A DNA stretch of 64,000 bases, taken from assembly GCF_004295665.1 (NCBI RefSeq), contig NZ_CP034759.1:2728001-2792000 (forward strand), read 5' to 3'. This document shows, piece by piece, positions 28,062 to 36,483 of the stretch. The DNA is from Litorilituus sediminis (GTDB lineage: Bacteria > Pseudomonadota > Gammaproteobacteria > Enterobacterales > Alteromonadaceae). The notes beneath the pieces were generated by a model that had not been told where the DNA came from, searched no databases, and saw nothing but the letters and a program-made list of their open reading frames with translations. Numbering within the stretch: position 1 is the stretch's first letter; each line of letters opens with the position of its first letter. Position numbers and translations under genes: made by a program.

Positions 28062-29621
28062 CTACTTCGCGCTTGCAGCATCAACATCTGCAGGTTGAAC
28101 TATGTCGCCAGTTTTATTACCCCAAGCATTTCGCTCGTAGGTTATAACAGCGGCAATTTGGCTTTTGCTTAGCATGGGATAGAAGGCTGCCATTGCTGGG
28201 TTTTTCTTGCTGCCATTGACAACCATATCGATATGTTTACTGATGTCGCCAGTAACGATTGGCCCGCCATCTAGCGCAGGAAATGCCGGTGGTACACCTT
28301 TACCGTTGATTTGATGACAGGCAGCACAGTTAGTGTCATAAATTTGCTTACCTTGTGTCATTAATTCTTCTAGGGTGTAAACTTTGCTGAGATCTTCTTC
28401 GCTTGCTTGTTCAGTTTCAACTTCAGCAGTAGGTGTTGTGGCTTGTTCATCACTGCTTGTGCTGGTCGTTTCAGTTTCACCACCTGCGGTAGCTGCCTGT
28501 ACATCGGCGGCTTGCACAGTGTCGCCGGTATTATTGCCCCAAGCATTACGCTCGTAAGTTACAACTGCGGCAATTTCTTTTAAACTTAATTGCTTGCCGT
28601 AGCCCTGCATACCTGTGCCTGCTTTACCGTTAAAGACAATATCAATATGAGCAGCTGCTGAGCCAGTAGTGGTTATTGGGCTACCCTTTAAGGCAGGGAA
28701 AGCTGGCGGTAAACCTAGGCCCGAAGGTTGATGACACGCTGCGCAATGGGCGGTATACGTTGTTTCGCCCAACTGCATTAGTTCATCCATAGACGCTGTC
28801 GCCGTGAGTGAGGCTTTTTCTGCGGCTGCGGCATCGGCAATAAGTTGGTGTTGCTCAGTAAGCCATGCTTGATAGTCAGCCTCTGATTTTACTTCAACAA
28901 CAACCGGCATAAAGCCATGATCTTTACCACATAGTTCAGCACATTGACCGCGATAAATACCGGGTTTATCTACCTTAGTCCAAGCTTCATTAATAAAGCC
29001 TGGGTTGGCGTCTTGCTTAACGGCAAAAGCAGGAACCCACCAAGAATGAATGACATCATCTGAAGTGAGTAGAAAACGCACTTTTTTATTCACGGGAATG
29101 ACTAAAGATTTATCAACCTCAAGTAGGTAATTATCACCTTTGGCTTCTCCTTCACCCTGTTGGTTTTCATATTGAGCACGAGGTGTTGATAGGACAGAGT
29201 AAAACTCTATGTCTTCGTTAAAGTATTTGTAATGCCACTTCCACTGTGAGCCAGTAACTAGGATGGTAATATCAGAATTGGAGTTGTCTTCCATAGCAAT
29301 CAGTGTGCTGGTAGCGGGAACAGCCATGGCAATTAAAATGATGACCGGAATAACCGTCCAGAGGATTTCTACCTTGGTGCTTTCATGAAAGTCTGCAGCT
29401 TTAGCGCCCTTTGATTTTCGGTGAAAGGCAATTGACCAAAACATAGCGCCAAAAACGACGATGCCAATTGCAATACAAATATACAATACCATCATATGCA
29501 AGCCATAGACTTCATTACTGATGGCGGTGACCCCTTTGGTCAGATTTATGGTTGAATCTGCCCAAGCTGAATTAGCAAAAATGCTTACTAATATCAGCCA
29601 TACTAGGTTACGTCTTCTCAC
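28062..29621 (-). CDS. coxB: Cytochrome c oxidase subunit II with two fused cytochrome c domains
   Basis: 519 residues. The start is GTG at 29621, with AAGGAG seven bases upstream and a signal peptide (RRRNLVWLILVSIFANSAWA) directly after; the frame is open further back but lacks a start site there. Two transmembrane helices (about 45-65 and 88-108), the CuA site GQCAELCGKDHG near 222-233, then two cytochrome c domains with CAACHQ near 292 and 431. Both c domains share AAV(V/I)TYERNAWGN, indicating internal duplication; a Thr/Glu-rich linker joins them. It heads the oxidase operon and accepts electrons from cytochrome c. Confidence 0.95.
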   Translation of the reverse strand: MRRRNLVWLILVSIFANSAWADSTINLTKGVTAISNEVYGLHMMVLYICIAIGIVVFGAMFWSIAFHRKSKGAKAADFHESTKVEILWTVIPVIILIAMAVPATSTLIAMEDNSNSDITILVTGSQWKWHYKYFNEDIEFYSVLSTPRAQYENQQGEGEAKGDNYLLEVDKSLVIPVNKKVRFLLTSDDVIHSWWVPAFAVKQDANPGFINEAWTKVDKPGIYRGQCAELCGKDHGFMPVVVEVKSEADYQAWLTEQHQLIADAAAAEKASLTATASMDELMQLGETTYTAHCAACHQPSGLGLPPAFPALKGSPITTTGSAAAHIDIVFNGKAGTGMQGYGKQLSLKEIAAVVTYERNAWGNNTGDTVQAADVQAATAGGETETTSTSSDEQATTPTAEVETEQASEEDLSKVYTLEELMTQGKQIYDTNCAACHQINGKGVPPAFPALDGGPIVTGDISKHIDMVVNGSKKNPAMAAFYPMLSKSQIAAVITYERNAWGNKTGDIVQPADVDAASAK

Positions 29622-29855
29622 TAGACATCTCCTTGCCTCTACTACCCATAGGTATAGTGTTAGAAACAGAAATGCAGCAATGTAAATCACGGCTCACTGG
29701 ACTGAATATCTGTTAATTTTTATAATTTTTATTTATTAAATTAACGACGTGAATGAGCAATAGTAATCTGAAAGGATTGTATTAGCATATTGACGTCTTT
29801 TTATTCTTTTTGTGGTCATTTTTTGTTCTATGCTGTTTTTAGCATTGCCTAAATT

Positions 29856-29869
29856 TTGATCTAGGTCAA
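29856..29869. promoter_or_regulatory. FNR/Anr-type box upstream of coxB
   Basis: TTGATCTAGGTCAA matches the FNR consensus TTGAT-N4-ATCAA in nine of ten positions. It lies about 235 bases upstream of the coxB start, the only gene it could serve in the 29622-30144 gap. It suggests oxygen-dependent control of the oxidase. Confidence 0.45.
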
Positions 29870-30078
29870 TAAGTTTATAGGATATAGTTTAAAAAAAAGC
29901 CAATCAATTCAATGGAGTAATAACTCTAAGTGTTGCTGTGTAAGGCTTAAACCCTGAGTTTGTAGATAAAAAAAATTTTTGAAAAAAATATGTTATTGAA
30001 GGGAATTATTGACGCTATTACTGTAGATAGTTAACAAAAAGTAAGACTTGATGACAATTGAGCATCGAATGAAATGAA

Positions 30079-30112
30079 AAGCCAAGTCGTCACAAAAGTG
30101 ACTACTTGGCTT
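30079..30112 (-). terminator. lexA terminator
   Basis: Two 15-base arms (30079-30093 and 30098-30112) pair with a single mismatch around an AAAA (plus-strand) loop. It is 33 bases beyond the lexA stop and followed by a T-rich stretch in the minus direction. Confidence 0.8.
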
Positions 30113-30144
30113 AATAGAATTGGTGTAATAGAAAACTGTGCTTA

Positions 30145-30768
30145 TTACATCCAGTTGCCGTTTCGTACTATACCTACGGCAATACCTTCAATATTAAACT
30201 GCTGGCTAGCTAAATCTACTTTGATTGGTTCAAAGGCTTCGTTTTCAGCGTGCAAATAAACAATGTTGCCTTCACGTTTAAAGCGTTTAACGGTGACATC
30301 ATCTTCCACTCGGGCGACAACCACTTGGCCGTTATGAACATCGGTAGTTTGGTGAACAGCCAATAAATCGCCATCCATAATACCGATATCCTTCATACTT
30401 TCACCATTGACTCGTAAGAGATAATCAGCAGCAGGATGAAATAGTGTGCCATCCATTTTGTAATGATCTTCAACATGCTCTTGCGCCAGAATAGGCTCAC
30501 CAGCGGCAACGCGACCAATTAAGGGTAAGCCCTCTTCTTCTATCAATTCTTCAGCTAAGCGAATCCCGCGGGAGGTACCTGCGAGCATTTCAATATAGCC
30601 CTTTTTGGCAAGTGCTTTTAAATGCTCTTCAGCAGCATTGGCTGACTTAAAACCAAAAAACTCGGCAATTTCAGCACGTGTTGGTGGCATGCCTGTATCG
30701 TGAATTTTTTCTTTGATTAAATCAAAAATCTGCTGTTGTCTTGTTGTTAATGGACGCAAATTTTCCAT
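30145..30768 (-). CDS. lexA: LexA repressor
   Basis: SOS-response repressor of 207 residues. The winged helix-turn-helix spans about 1-65; the self-cleavage site is Ala89-Gly90 (VAAGEP), the catalytic Ser124 is in GESMKD and Lys161 in VTVKRF. The ATG at 30768 (AGGAAT upstream) gives the normal [12 protein letters not shown]-terminus; eight more in-frame codons precede it. Two perfect LexA boxes lie 11-47 bases upstream, so it is autorepressed and induced by DNA damage. Confidence 0.97.
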   Translation of the reverse strand: MENLRPLTTRQQQIFDLIKEKIHDTGMPPTRAEIAEFFGFKSANAAEEHLKALAKKGYIEMLAGTSRGIRLAEELIEEEGLPLIGRVAAGEPILAQEHVEDHYKMDGTLFHPAADYLLRVNGESMKDIGIMDGDLLAVHQTTDVHNGQVVVARVEDDVTVKRFKREGNIVYLHAENEAFEPIKVDLASQQFNIEGIAVGIVRNGNWM

Positions 30769-30778
30769 AAAGTTATTC

Positions 30779-30794
30779 CTGTAGATATACACAG
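30779..30794. promoter_or_regulatory. LexA box, proximal
   Basis: CTGTAGATATACACAG, a perfect CTGT-N8-ACAG, 10 bases before the lexA ATG. Confidence 0.92.
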
Positions 30795-30799
30795 TAGTA

Positions 30800-30815
30800 C
30801 TGTTAGTATATACAG
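30800..30815. promoter_or_regulatory. LexA box, distal
   Basis: CTGTTAGTATATACAG, a second perfect CTGT-N8-ACAG, separated by 5 bases from the proximal box. Paired boxes are also found at E. coli lexA. Confidence 0.92.
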
Positions 30816-31028
30816 ACTGTACTTAATGACAAGTATTTGTTTTATAAATAGACTGTTTGTAGGTTTTAGATTCAGTGAATTGTTAAAATAAGTAAAACGC
30901 TCAATTGATGATAATTTCAATAGACTTGCATCTCGATAGACATAAAAGTTTTGCAGCTTAAAGGAAAAACTAAAAATAATATTGACGTTTTAGACGGCGT
31001 TTATACTTAAGTGAATCGCTAATGCTGC

Positions 31029-31229
31029 TTACTTGAGTTTATTGCTATAGAGGTAATAGAGCAACAACATTGTTCCTAATACCGCAAACAGCATTGAAGT
31101 TGGAATTAAAAAAAACGGCTCTCGTAAATAGCCATCCTTATCAATAGATACGCCGATAATATGGTAGCTAAAATATGCTAGTAGCGACGCAGTAAAACAG
31201 AAAACGCTTGGCCATATTTTTTTTAGCAT
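31029..31229 (-). CDS. Small two-helix membrane protein, DUF3955-like
   Basis: 66 residues: helix about 8-28, a short loop with DGYLREPFFLIP, and a second helix about 43-61. The loop motif resembles DUF3955 proteins, small inner-membrane proteins of unknown function; this is recalled from pattern. It lies alone between lexA and the TonB receptor gene. Confidence 0.6.
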   Translation of the reverse strand: MLKKIWPSVFCFTASLLAYFSYHIIGVSIDKDGYLREPFFLIPTSMLFAVLGTMLLLYYLYSNKLK

Positions 31230-31654
31230 GGTGATTTTATTCCTAATATTCGTATTAATGATTCGTGTTTAATAGAGTGAAATCATAAATAAAGATGCTT
31301 ATTAATAACACTGCATGATGTAACAAAGTATTAAGCTTTATGTGTTGGTTATTTGCGTATTTAGCCAATGTTCAAAATAAGTTAAAAACGCTGTTACCTG
31401 CATGGGTAGATATTATCTGCAGGCAGAAATGGCTTGAACGCCGACTACTTCGATATGCTCTTCATCTGAACAAGATATTAATTCCACTTAATTTTCAATA
31501 GATTACTTTATTTTTCCTTGGTAACTCCGTCATGAATTGATAATTCAATTTTACATATCTGTATTATTTGTAGTATAAATGATATTGTATAATTTATATT
31601 GCAATCTGTATGCAATGTTATCAATACTAAAACAAGCACACTAGGAAAAGAGAA
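31230..31654. other. Intergenic region upstream of the TonB receptor
   Basis: 425 bases between divergent genes. It is very AT-rich towards the receptor start. A TATAAT at 31588-31593 is a possible -10 element, without a convincing -35. A 25-codon frame on the minus strand (31413-31487) is considered and not accepted. No RNA gene or known regulatory site is recognised. Confidence 0.5.
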
Positions 31655-34375
31655 ATGAATAATAAGAAACACTTTAAACTAGGATATCTATCTTCGTTAG
31701 TTATGCTTAACCTTGGCTTATCAACAGCATCTTTAGCCGCCGACTCGGCGGTAGCAGAAGAAAATAAAGATGAAGTGGAAGTTATTGTCGTCTCGGGTAT
31801 ACGAGATAGCTTGATTAAATCCAAAGATATTAAGCTAGAAGCAGACACAATAGTTGATGCAATCACGTCAGAGGATATTGGTAAATTCCCTGATCAAAAT
31901 GTGGCCGAATCATTACAGCGTATTACTGGTGTTGCCATAGATCGCAAAGGTGGAGAAGGGCAATTGATAACGGTTAGGGGAATGGGGCCAGAGTTTACTT
32001 CTGTTCTACTTAACGGCCGAACCTTAGCGACTACCAGTGGTGGCAGAGCCTTTAGTTTTGATATTTTTGCTTCTGAACTTATCAGCGGTGCTGAAGTGTT
32101 TAAAACTCAGGCGGCACATTTACAAGAAGGGGCTATTGGCGCAACGGTCAATGTAACTACATTCAAACCTTTTGATATTCCAGGCTTTAAAGCTGTTGGT
32201 ACTGCTAAAGCACAGTACGATGAGATGACAGGAGAAGTGGCGCCGCAATTTTCCGGATTGATCAGCAATACCACAGAAGATGATAAATTTGGCGTACTGT
32301 TTTCTTTCGCGCACAATGAACGTAAAAGCCGTTACGATAGTGCCAATACGGCTTATTACTGGCATACAGATCTGACCATGGATGATGGCAGTTATTACGA
32401 CGATATTTATTTTCCACAAAATTATGACCAAATTGCGCAATCAGAAGAAAGAACACGCACTAATGCAAATTTAGTTTTGCAATATAAACCTAGTGATAAT
32501 CTGGAGTTTACTGCTGATGCACTCTACTCACAGTATGATGTTGAGTACCGTCAAGATATTCTTGCTCACTGGTTTACCAAAGATCAACTTACCGATGTTG
32601 AAGTGGATGATAACGGTACTTTGGTGAAATTATCTATGGGCAAGGGCAGCAACAGTGACGTACTAGTACGTCAGTCTGATACTCGTAATGAATTGCTCGC
32701 CTTAGGATTTAATGCCGCATGGGATGTTAACTCAGATTTAAACCTAAGCTTTGATGTAGCCTACTCAGAAGCTAAATCAGATCCTAAACGTGGTACAACA
32801 GACACGGTAGCCTCTCGCCCAGGTGATTATACCTATGATCGTAGCTCTGGTGCGCAACTACCACAATTAACCTTTGATAGAAACAACTCGGCATCTGGCT
32901 TAAAAGCTGGCTGGGGTGAGCGCTTTGGTTATATTCGTGAAGATGATGTTTTAGAAGCAAAAATTGATGCTGAGTTAATGGTTGAAGCCGGACCATTATA
33001 TAAAATTGGCTTTGGTACTATGACATCGGATAGAACCTTAGCGAGCACCCGACTAAGAACCACTCGCCCATTGCCGTGGACTTGGGGTGATAATAGTGCA
33101 GCTATTTGGCTGCCTGAGAATATGTTCTCAGTGTATGATGCCGATGGATTCTTATCGGGCGGCTCAGGTGCACCTGAACAATCATGGTTAACATTTAATT
33201 CTGAAGACTTTTTTGACTATATCACCTCTGCGGATGTGGTTGCCCAATTGGATGATCCAGCAGGGGTTCAGCAGTTACTTGATGATAATGATGGTTTTAC
33301 CATGCATGCTGTACCATGGAACTATGAAATCAATGAAAAGCTGTTTGCTCTTTATACTGATGCCTATTTAGAGGGTGAAATTGGCAATATGCTTTGGTCA
33401 GTTACCGCAGGCTTACGTTATGTTAAAACTGATAGCACCTCGAATGGTTTTGCCGTACCTTTACTTGATCTTATTCCATCAGAAGGTAAGCCAGGTTTCG
33501 TTAATGCCGTTGAAGGGGATGATTATACACCTGTAACGGTTAAGCATGATTATGATAATTGGCTACCTAGCATTAACGCTAAATTGGAAGTGATGGAGAA
33601 CTTAATCACTCGTTTTGCCTATTCTAAAAGCATTACTCGTCCTGAACTGGATGAAATGTCGCCTGAGTCAGGTTATGGTGGTGGTGATGTCACTCAGCTA
33701 ACGGGCTGGGGTTCGAACCCGAAATTGATGCCATTTGAGTCGAAGAACTTAGATTTAGGTATTGAATGGTATTACGATGAAGGTAGTTATGCCGCAATCG
33801 CTATGTTTCAAAAAGATGTTGATGGTTACTTATCAACAGAAGAAGTTGAAGAACAAGTGACTGTGCCAAGCGGTACTTATAACTATAGAATTTCACGACC
33901 AGTTAATTCAGATCAAGCGGATATTGAAGGCTATGAGCTTGCTATTCAGCATATGTTTACTAGCTTGCCAGCACCTTTTGATGGCTTAGGCATCATTGCC
34001 AATAAAACTTTTGTTGATAGTGAATCAACGGCTGATGAGGCAGATAACCCGTTACCGTTAATTGGTTTAGGCGATTCAGCCAATTTAATTTTATTTTATG
34101 AAAAAGACGCCATTCAGTTACGTGTCGCTTGGAACCAGCGTGATCGCTTTATGCAGTCTAAACCAGAGTCATGGCGAGATGGTCACTATGTTGATGATTA
34201 TGCGCAAGTCGATATCAGCGGTAGTTATGATATTAATGAACACCTCACGGTATTTTTTGAGGGCATTAATGTGACCAACGAGCTTTATATAACGACAGCA
34301 AAATATAGCAATCAATATTTAGACATCACTGAGACTGGCCCTAGATATTCTGTTGGTATTCGAGGTACTTTCTAA
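31655..34375 (+). CDS. TonB-dependent outer-membrane receptor
   Basis: 906 residues. A signal peptide (about 1-29) is followed by a TonB-box-like EVEVIVVSGIRDSL, the plug (about 55-175, with NVAESLQRITGVAIDR and VRGMGPEFTSVLLNG) and a 22-strand barrel ending in the outer-membrane signature RGTF. It belongs to the large alteromonad receptors often used for oligosaccharides or other big substrates; the ligand is not shown, and no uptake or catabolic genes flank it. Its terminator has been split by the IS element immediately downstream. Confidence 0.92.
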   Translation: MNNKKHFKLGYLSSLVMLNLGLSTASLAADSAVAEENKDEVEVIVVSGIRDSLIKSKDIKLEADTIVDAITSEDIGKFPDQNVAESLQRITGVAIDRKGGEGQLITVRGMGPEFTSVLLNGRTLATTSGGRAFSFDIFASELISGAEVFKTQAAHLQEGAIGATVNVTTFKPFDIPGFKAVGTAKAQYDEMTGEVAPQFSGLISNTTEDDKFGVLFSFAHNERKSRYDSANTAYYWHTDLTMDDGSYYDDIYFPQNYDQIAQSEERTRTNANLVLQYKPSDNLEFTADALYSQYDVEYRQDILAHWFTKDQLTDVEVDDNGTLVKLSMGKGSNSDVLVRQSDTRNELLALGFNAAWDVNSDLNLSFDVAYSEAKSDPKRGTTDTVASRPGDYTYDRSSGAQLPQLTFDRNNSASGLKAGWGERFGYIREDDVLEAKIDAELMVEAGPLYKIGFGTMTSDRTLASTRLRTTRPLPWTWGDNSAAIWLPENMFSVYDADGFLSGGSGAPEQSWLTFNSEDFFDYITSADVVAQLDDPAGVQQLLDDNDGFTMHAVPWNYEINEKLFALYTDAYLEGEIGNMLWSVTAGLRYVKTDSTSNGFAVPLLDLIPSEGKPGFVNAVEGDDYTPVTVKHDYDNWLPSINAKLEVMENLITRFAYSKSITRPELDEMSPESGYGGGDVTQLTGWGSNPKLMPFESKNLDLGIEWYYDEGSYAAIAMFQKDVDGYLSTEEVEEQVTVPSGTYNYRISRPVNSDQADIEGYELAIQHMFTSLPAPFDGLGIIANKTFVDSESTADEADNPLPLIGLGDSANLILFYEKDAIQLRVAWNQRDRFMQSKPESWRDGHYVDDYAQVDISGSYDINEHLTVFFEGINVTNELYITTAKYSNQYLDITETGPRYSVGIRGTF

Positions 34376-34401
34376 CGAGTATTAATATATTGATTAGTAA
34401 A

Positions 34402-34415
34402 GGGCACTGTTTGTG
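34402..34415 (+). terminator. Left half of a terminator interrupted by the IS element
   Basis: AAAGGGCAC followed by TGTTTGTG; its partner GTGCCC plus T run is at 35861-35870. Removing the IS and one copy of the 11-bp duplication restores a perfect AAAGGGCAC-TGTTT-GTGCCCTTT stem followed by T residues, 26 bases after the TonB receptor stop. Confidence 0.75.
34405..34415. repeat. Target-site duplication, left copy
   Basis: CACTGTTTGTG, an 11-bp direct repeat identical to 35853-35863 and flanking the IS. IS4-group elements characteristically duplicate 10-13 bp. Confidence 0.85.
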
Positions 34416-34446
34416 TAATGCCGATCAGTTAAGGCAAAAAAGTTTG

Positions 34447-34511
34447 GGGATCAATTGAACGATCCCTACAATATGTAAGAATCCGATAAATAAAGTTTAT
34501 CGGATTTTTTT
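34447..34511 (+). promoter_or_regulatory. Protective hairpins in front of the transposase gene
   Basis: A GGGATC/GATCCC hairpin (34447-34466) is followed by a perfect 10-bp stem (34481-34490 with 34496-34505) and a run of T ending directly at the transposase ATG. This is a rho-independent terminator placed to stop read-through transcription from outside the element. No ribosome site is visible before the ATG. Confidence 0.7.
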
Positions 34512-35843
34512 ATGCGCTTTGAAAGTGAACTTGCTACAGCCTTTAGTTCTTGTAATACCTTCCACACCTTTGAGAAATACGCAGAGTTGCTCTCCCCTGA
34601 GTTGATTAAACAAGGCTTTAAACAAGCTGGCGTCGCCACAATTAGAAAAAGGCGCCTACCACTTGAAACCGTGCTTTGGTCAATTATCGGTATGGCACTA
34701 TATCGTCAGAAGTCGGTTTGGGATATAGCCACTCAGATGGATATCATGTTGCCTGATAAAAAGCCATTAGTGGCACCAAGCGCACTGGTTCAAGCAAGAC
34801 AAAGGTTAGGCGCAGATGCCGTTAAAGAAGTGTTTAAAGTGATGGCACAGCATGGTTATGAATCGAACCAGTTTGAAACATGGGCGGGCTTGAACCTGCT
34901 AGCCGTTGATGGTGTCGTATGGCGAGTCGCCGATACTGCTGAAAACCACAAAGTATTTGAAACGCAAAGTAACCAGCATAGAGAAAATATTTATCCTCAA
35001 ATCCGTATGGTTTGTCACATGGAAATTACGAGCCACCAGCTAATCAACAGCGTATTTTCAGGTTACCGAACTAATGAAATGAAATTAGCAGAAGGGCTAA
35101 TAGAAACGACACCAGATAATACATTAACTATCTTCGATAAAGGCTATTACTCGCTTGGTTTGCTCAATCGATGGCATCAAGCAGGAGAACAAAGACACTG
35201 GATGATACCAGCTCGTAAAGACTTAAATTACGATGTCATCCAGAGTTTGGGCAAGAATGATAAACGTATTCGGTTAACAACAACGCCTCAAGCTCGTAAA
35301 AAATTTAATGACCTACCAGAACATATTGAAGCCAGATTAGTGAGTAAAAAAATTAAAGGTAAAGAGTACCGTATTCTGACCTCAATGGTCGACCCAATAC
35401 GCTTTCCAAGCGAAGAAATGGTTGAGTTATACCGGTATCGCTGGGAAATAGAATTAGGCTATCGAGAGATGAAACAATCGCTACTTAACAGCGCTTATAC
35501 TTTAAGAAGCAAGCGACCAGATATGATTGAACAGGAGTTATGGGGACTCCTTCTGTGCTACAACTTGATAAGGCAAGGGATGACAGCGGCAGCAAGAAAG
35601 CTTAATAGCACTTGGCCTAATCAGCTTAGCTTCACGAGTTGCTCAATGGCAATTACTCAGTTCTTTGCCACATTGCCTCTGTCTAGCCCTGGCAATATTC
35701 CCAAACACTATGAAGCTTTACTGACACAAATGACTTATTTTAAATTACCAGAGCGGCGTGAAGAGAGGCAATACCCAAGGTGGGTTAAGGCAAAACCCCA
35801 AAGGTATCCAAGGAATACAAAAAATGCCAATCAGCTTAACTGA
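34512..35843 (+). CDS. IS4 family transposase
   Basis: 443 residues, intact. DDE catalytic triad: Asp near 132 (LAVDGVVW), Asp near 209 (IFDKGYYS) and the Glu of the IS4 signature Y-x2[12 protein letters not shown] near 307-320. The N-terminal domain (about 1-110) is typical of the IS4 subgroup. No frameshift is present, so the element may still be active. Translation starts directly after a terminator-like T tract, suggesting tight expression control. Confidence 0.93.
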   Translation: MRFESELATAFSSCNTFHTFEKYAELLSPELIKQGFKQAGVATIRKRRLPLETVLWSIIGMALYRQKSVWDIATQMDIMLPDKKPLVAPSALVQARQRLGADAVKEVFKVMAQHGYESNQFETWAGLNLLAVDGVVWRVADTAENHKVFETQSNQHRENIYPQIRMVCHMEITSHQLINSVFSGYRTNEMKLAEGLIETTPDNTLTIFDKGYYSLGLLNRWHQAGEQRHWMIPARKDLNYDVIQSLGKNDKRIRLTTTPQARKKFNDLPEHIEARLVSKKIKGKEYRILTSMVDPIRFPSEEMVELYRYRWEIELGYREMKQSLLNSAYTLRSKRPDMIEQELWGLLLCYNLIRQGMTAAARKLNSTWPNQLSFTSCSMAITQFFATLPLSSPGNIPKHYEALLTQMTYFKLPERREERQYPRWVKAKPQRYPRNTKNANQLN

Positions 35844-35852
35844 CTGGCATTA

Positions 35853-35863
35853 CACTGTTTGTG
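35853..35863. repeat. Target-site duplication, right copy
   Basis: CACTGTTTGTG, identical to 34405-34415. The bases after it (CCCTTTTTATTTT) are the second half of the interrupted terminator. Confidence 0.85.
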
Positions 35864-35974
35864 CCCTTTTTATTTTCTGAAAGCTATAATCAAATCGATA
35901 TAAGTGAGTTTAATCAATGTATTGCTGCGGGAAAATTTACCAAAGTAATAATATTGAATATACTCAAAGCTAAG
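35864..35974 (+). pseudogene. Possible gene remnant (C-terminal tail)
   Basis: An open frame reading into a TGA at 35972-35974 encodes about 36 residues ending AGKFTKVIILNILKAK. The pattern AGK followed by a hydrophobic strand recalls the C-terminus of zinc-type alcohol/quinone dehydrogenases, but it is too short to be sure. No start or ribosome site is convincing. Treat as a weak remnant. Confidence 0.25.
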
Positions 35975-35998
35975 TGAGATACTTGGAGCATAACTGTA

Positions 35999-36391
35999 GT
36001 GTTTAAAGAAGATCCATTAGATTTTATTGAAAACTCTAATATTGGTATTCATGCGGTATCTCCCGACGGTATTATCAAATATGCCAATAAACATGAATTA
36101 AATATATTAGGCTACAGTGAAGAAGAGTATGTCGGTCACCATGTCTCGGAGTTTCAGTTTGATAAAACTTGCCTTCAAGATATGATGACGCGCTTGGCAA
36201 GGTTTGAGCCGTTTACTAACTTCCCTGCCATGGTATATGGCAAAAACGGCATTAAATATATCCTCTATAATTCAAGCGTTTATGAAGAGCATGGTAAGTT
36301 TATTCATACCCGGTGTTTTGGTAATGAAATATCTGAACAAGTTTACTTAGCTTCGGTACTTGAATATAAAAAGTCGCTGGCTATTCGGTAG
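35999..36391 (+). CDS. Stand-alone PAS domain protein
   Basis: 130 residues starting at GTG with GGAG about 10 bases upstream. A single PAS fold: IGIHAVSPDGIIKYANKHEL near 14-33, ILGYSEEEYVGHH, then the beta-sheet SSVYEEHGKFIHTRCFGNEISE. No output domain is attached. Such single PAS proteins bind small ligands or cofactors and act on a partner; none is evident here. It sits on the right flank of the IS element, in accessory DNA. Confidence 0.8.
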   Translation: MFKEDPLDFIENSNIGIHAVSPDGIIKYANKHELNILGYSEEEYVGHHVSEFQFDKTCLQDMMTRLARFEPFTNFPAMVYGKNGIKYILYNSSVYEEHGKFIHTRCFGNEISEQVYLASVLEYKKSLAIR

Positions 36392-36408
36392 GTATTCGTT
36401 TTTGATTT

Positions 36409-36449
36409 TTGTTAGCTTAAATAAAGGGCACAGTGAACCGTGCCCTTTA
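36409..36449. repeat. 41-bp direct repeat carrying a terminator hairpin, left copy
   Basis: Identical over 41 bases to 38041-38081. It includes a perfect 10-bp stem (36422-36431 with 36440-36449, 8-base loop) with the AAAGGGCAC arm also used by the TonB-receptor terminator. It can terminate the PAS gene and the convergent lipoprotein gene. Confidence 0.9.
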
Positions 36450-36483
36450 ACTTTAGTAGTACATACTAAACTGTTTTCCAACA

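Larger units (their letters stand above)
34416..35852 (+). mobile_element. Complete IS4-family insertion sequence, 1437 bp
   Basis: The ends TAATGCCGATCAGTTAAG (34416-34433) and the complement of 35835-35852 are 18-bp inverted repeats with two mismatches. One intact transposase of 443 residues fills the element. An 11-bp target duplication flanks it. The left repeat contains a GATC site that the right one lacks. Length, repeat size and duplication fit the IS4 subgroup. Confidence 0.9.

Noticed and set aside
31413..31487. 24-residue minus-strand frame with GTG start in the TonB-receptor leader
   Set aside because: It looks slightly coding (SCSDEEHIEVVGVQAISAC) and could be a small peptide, but it lacks a good ribosome site and any named homolog.
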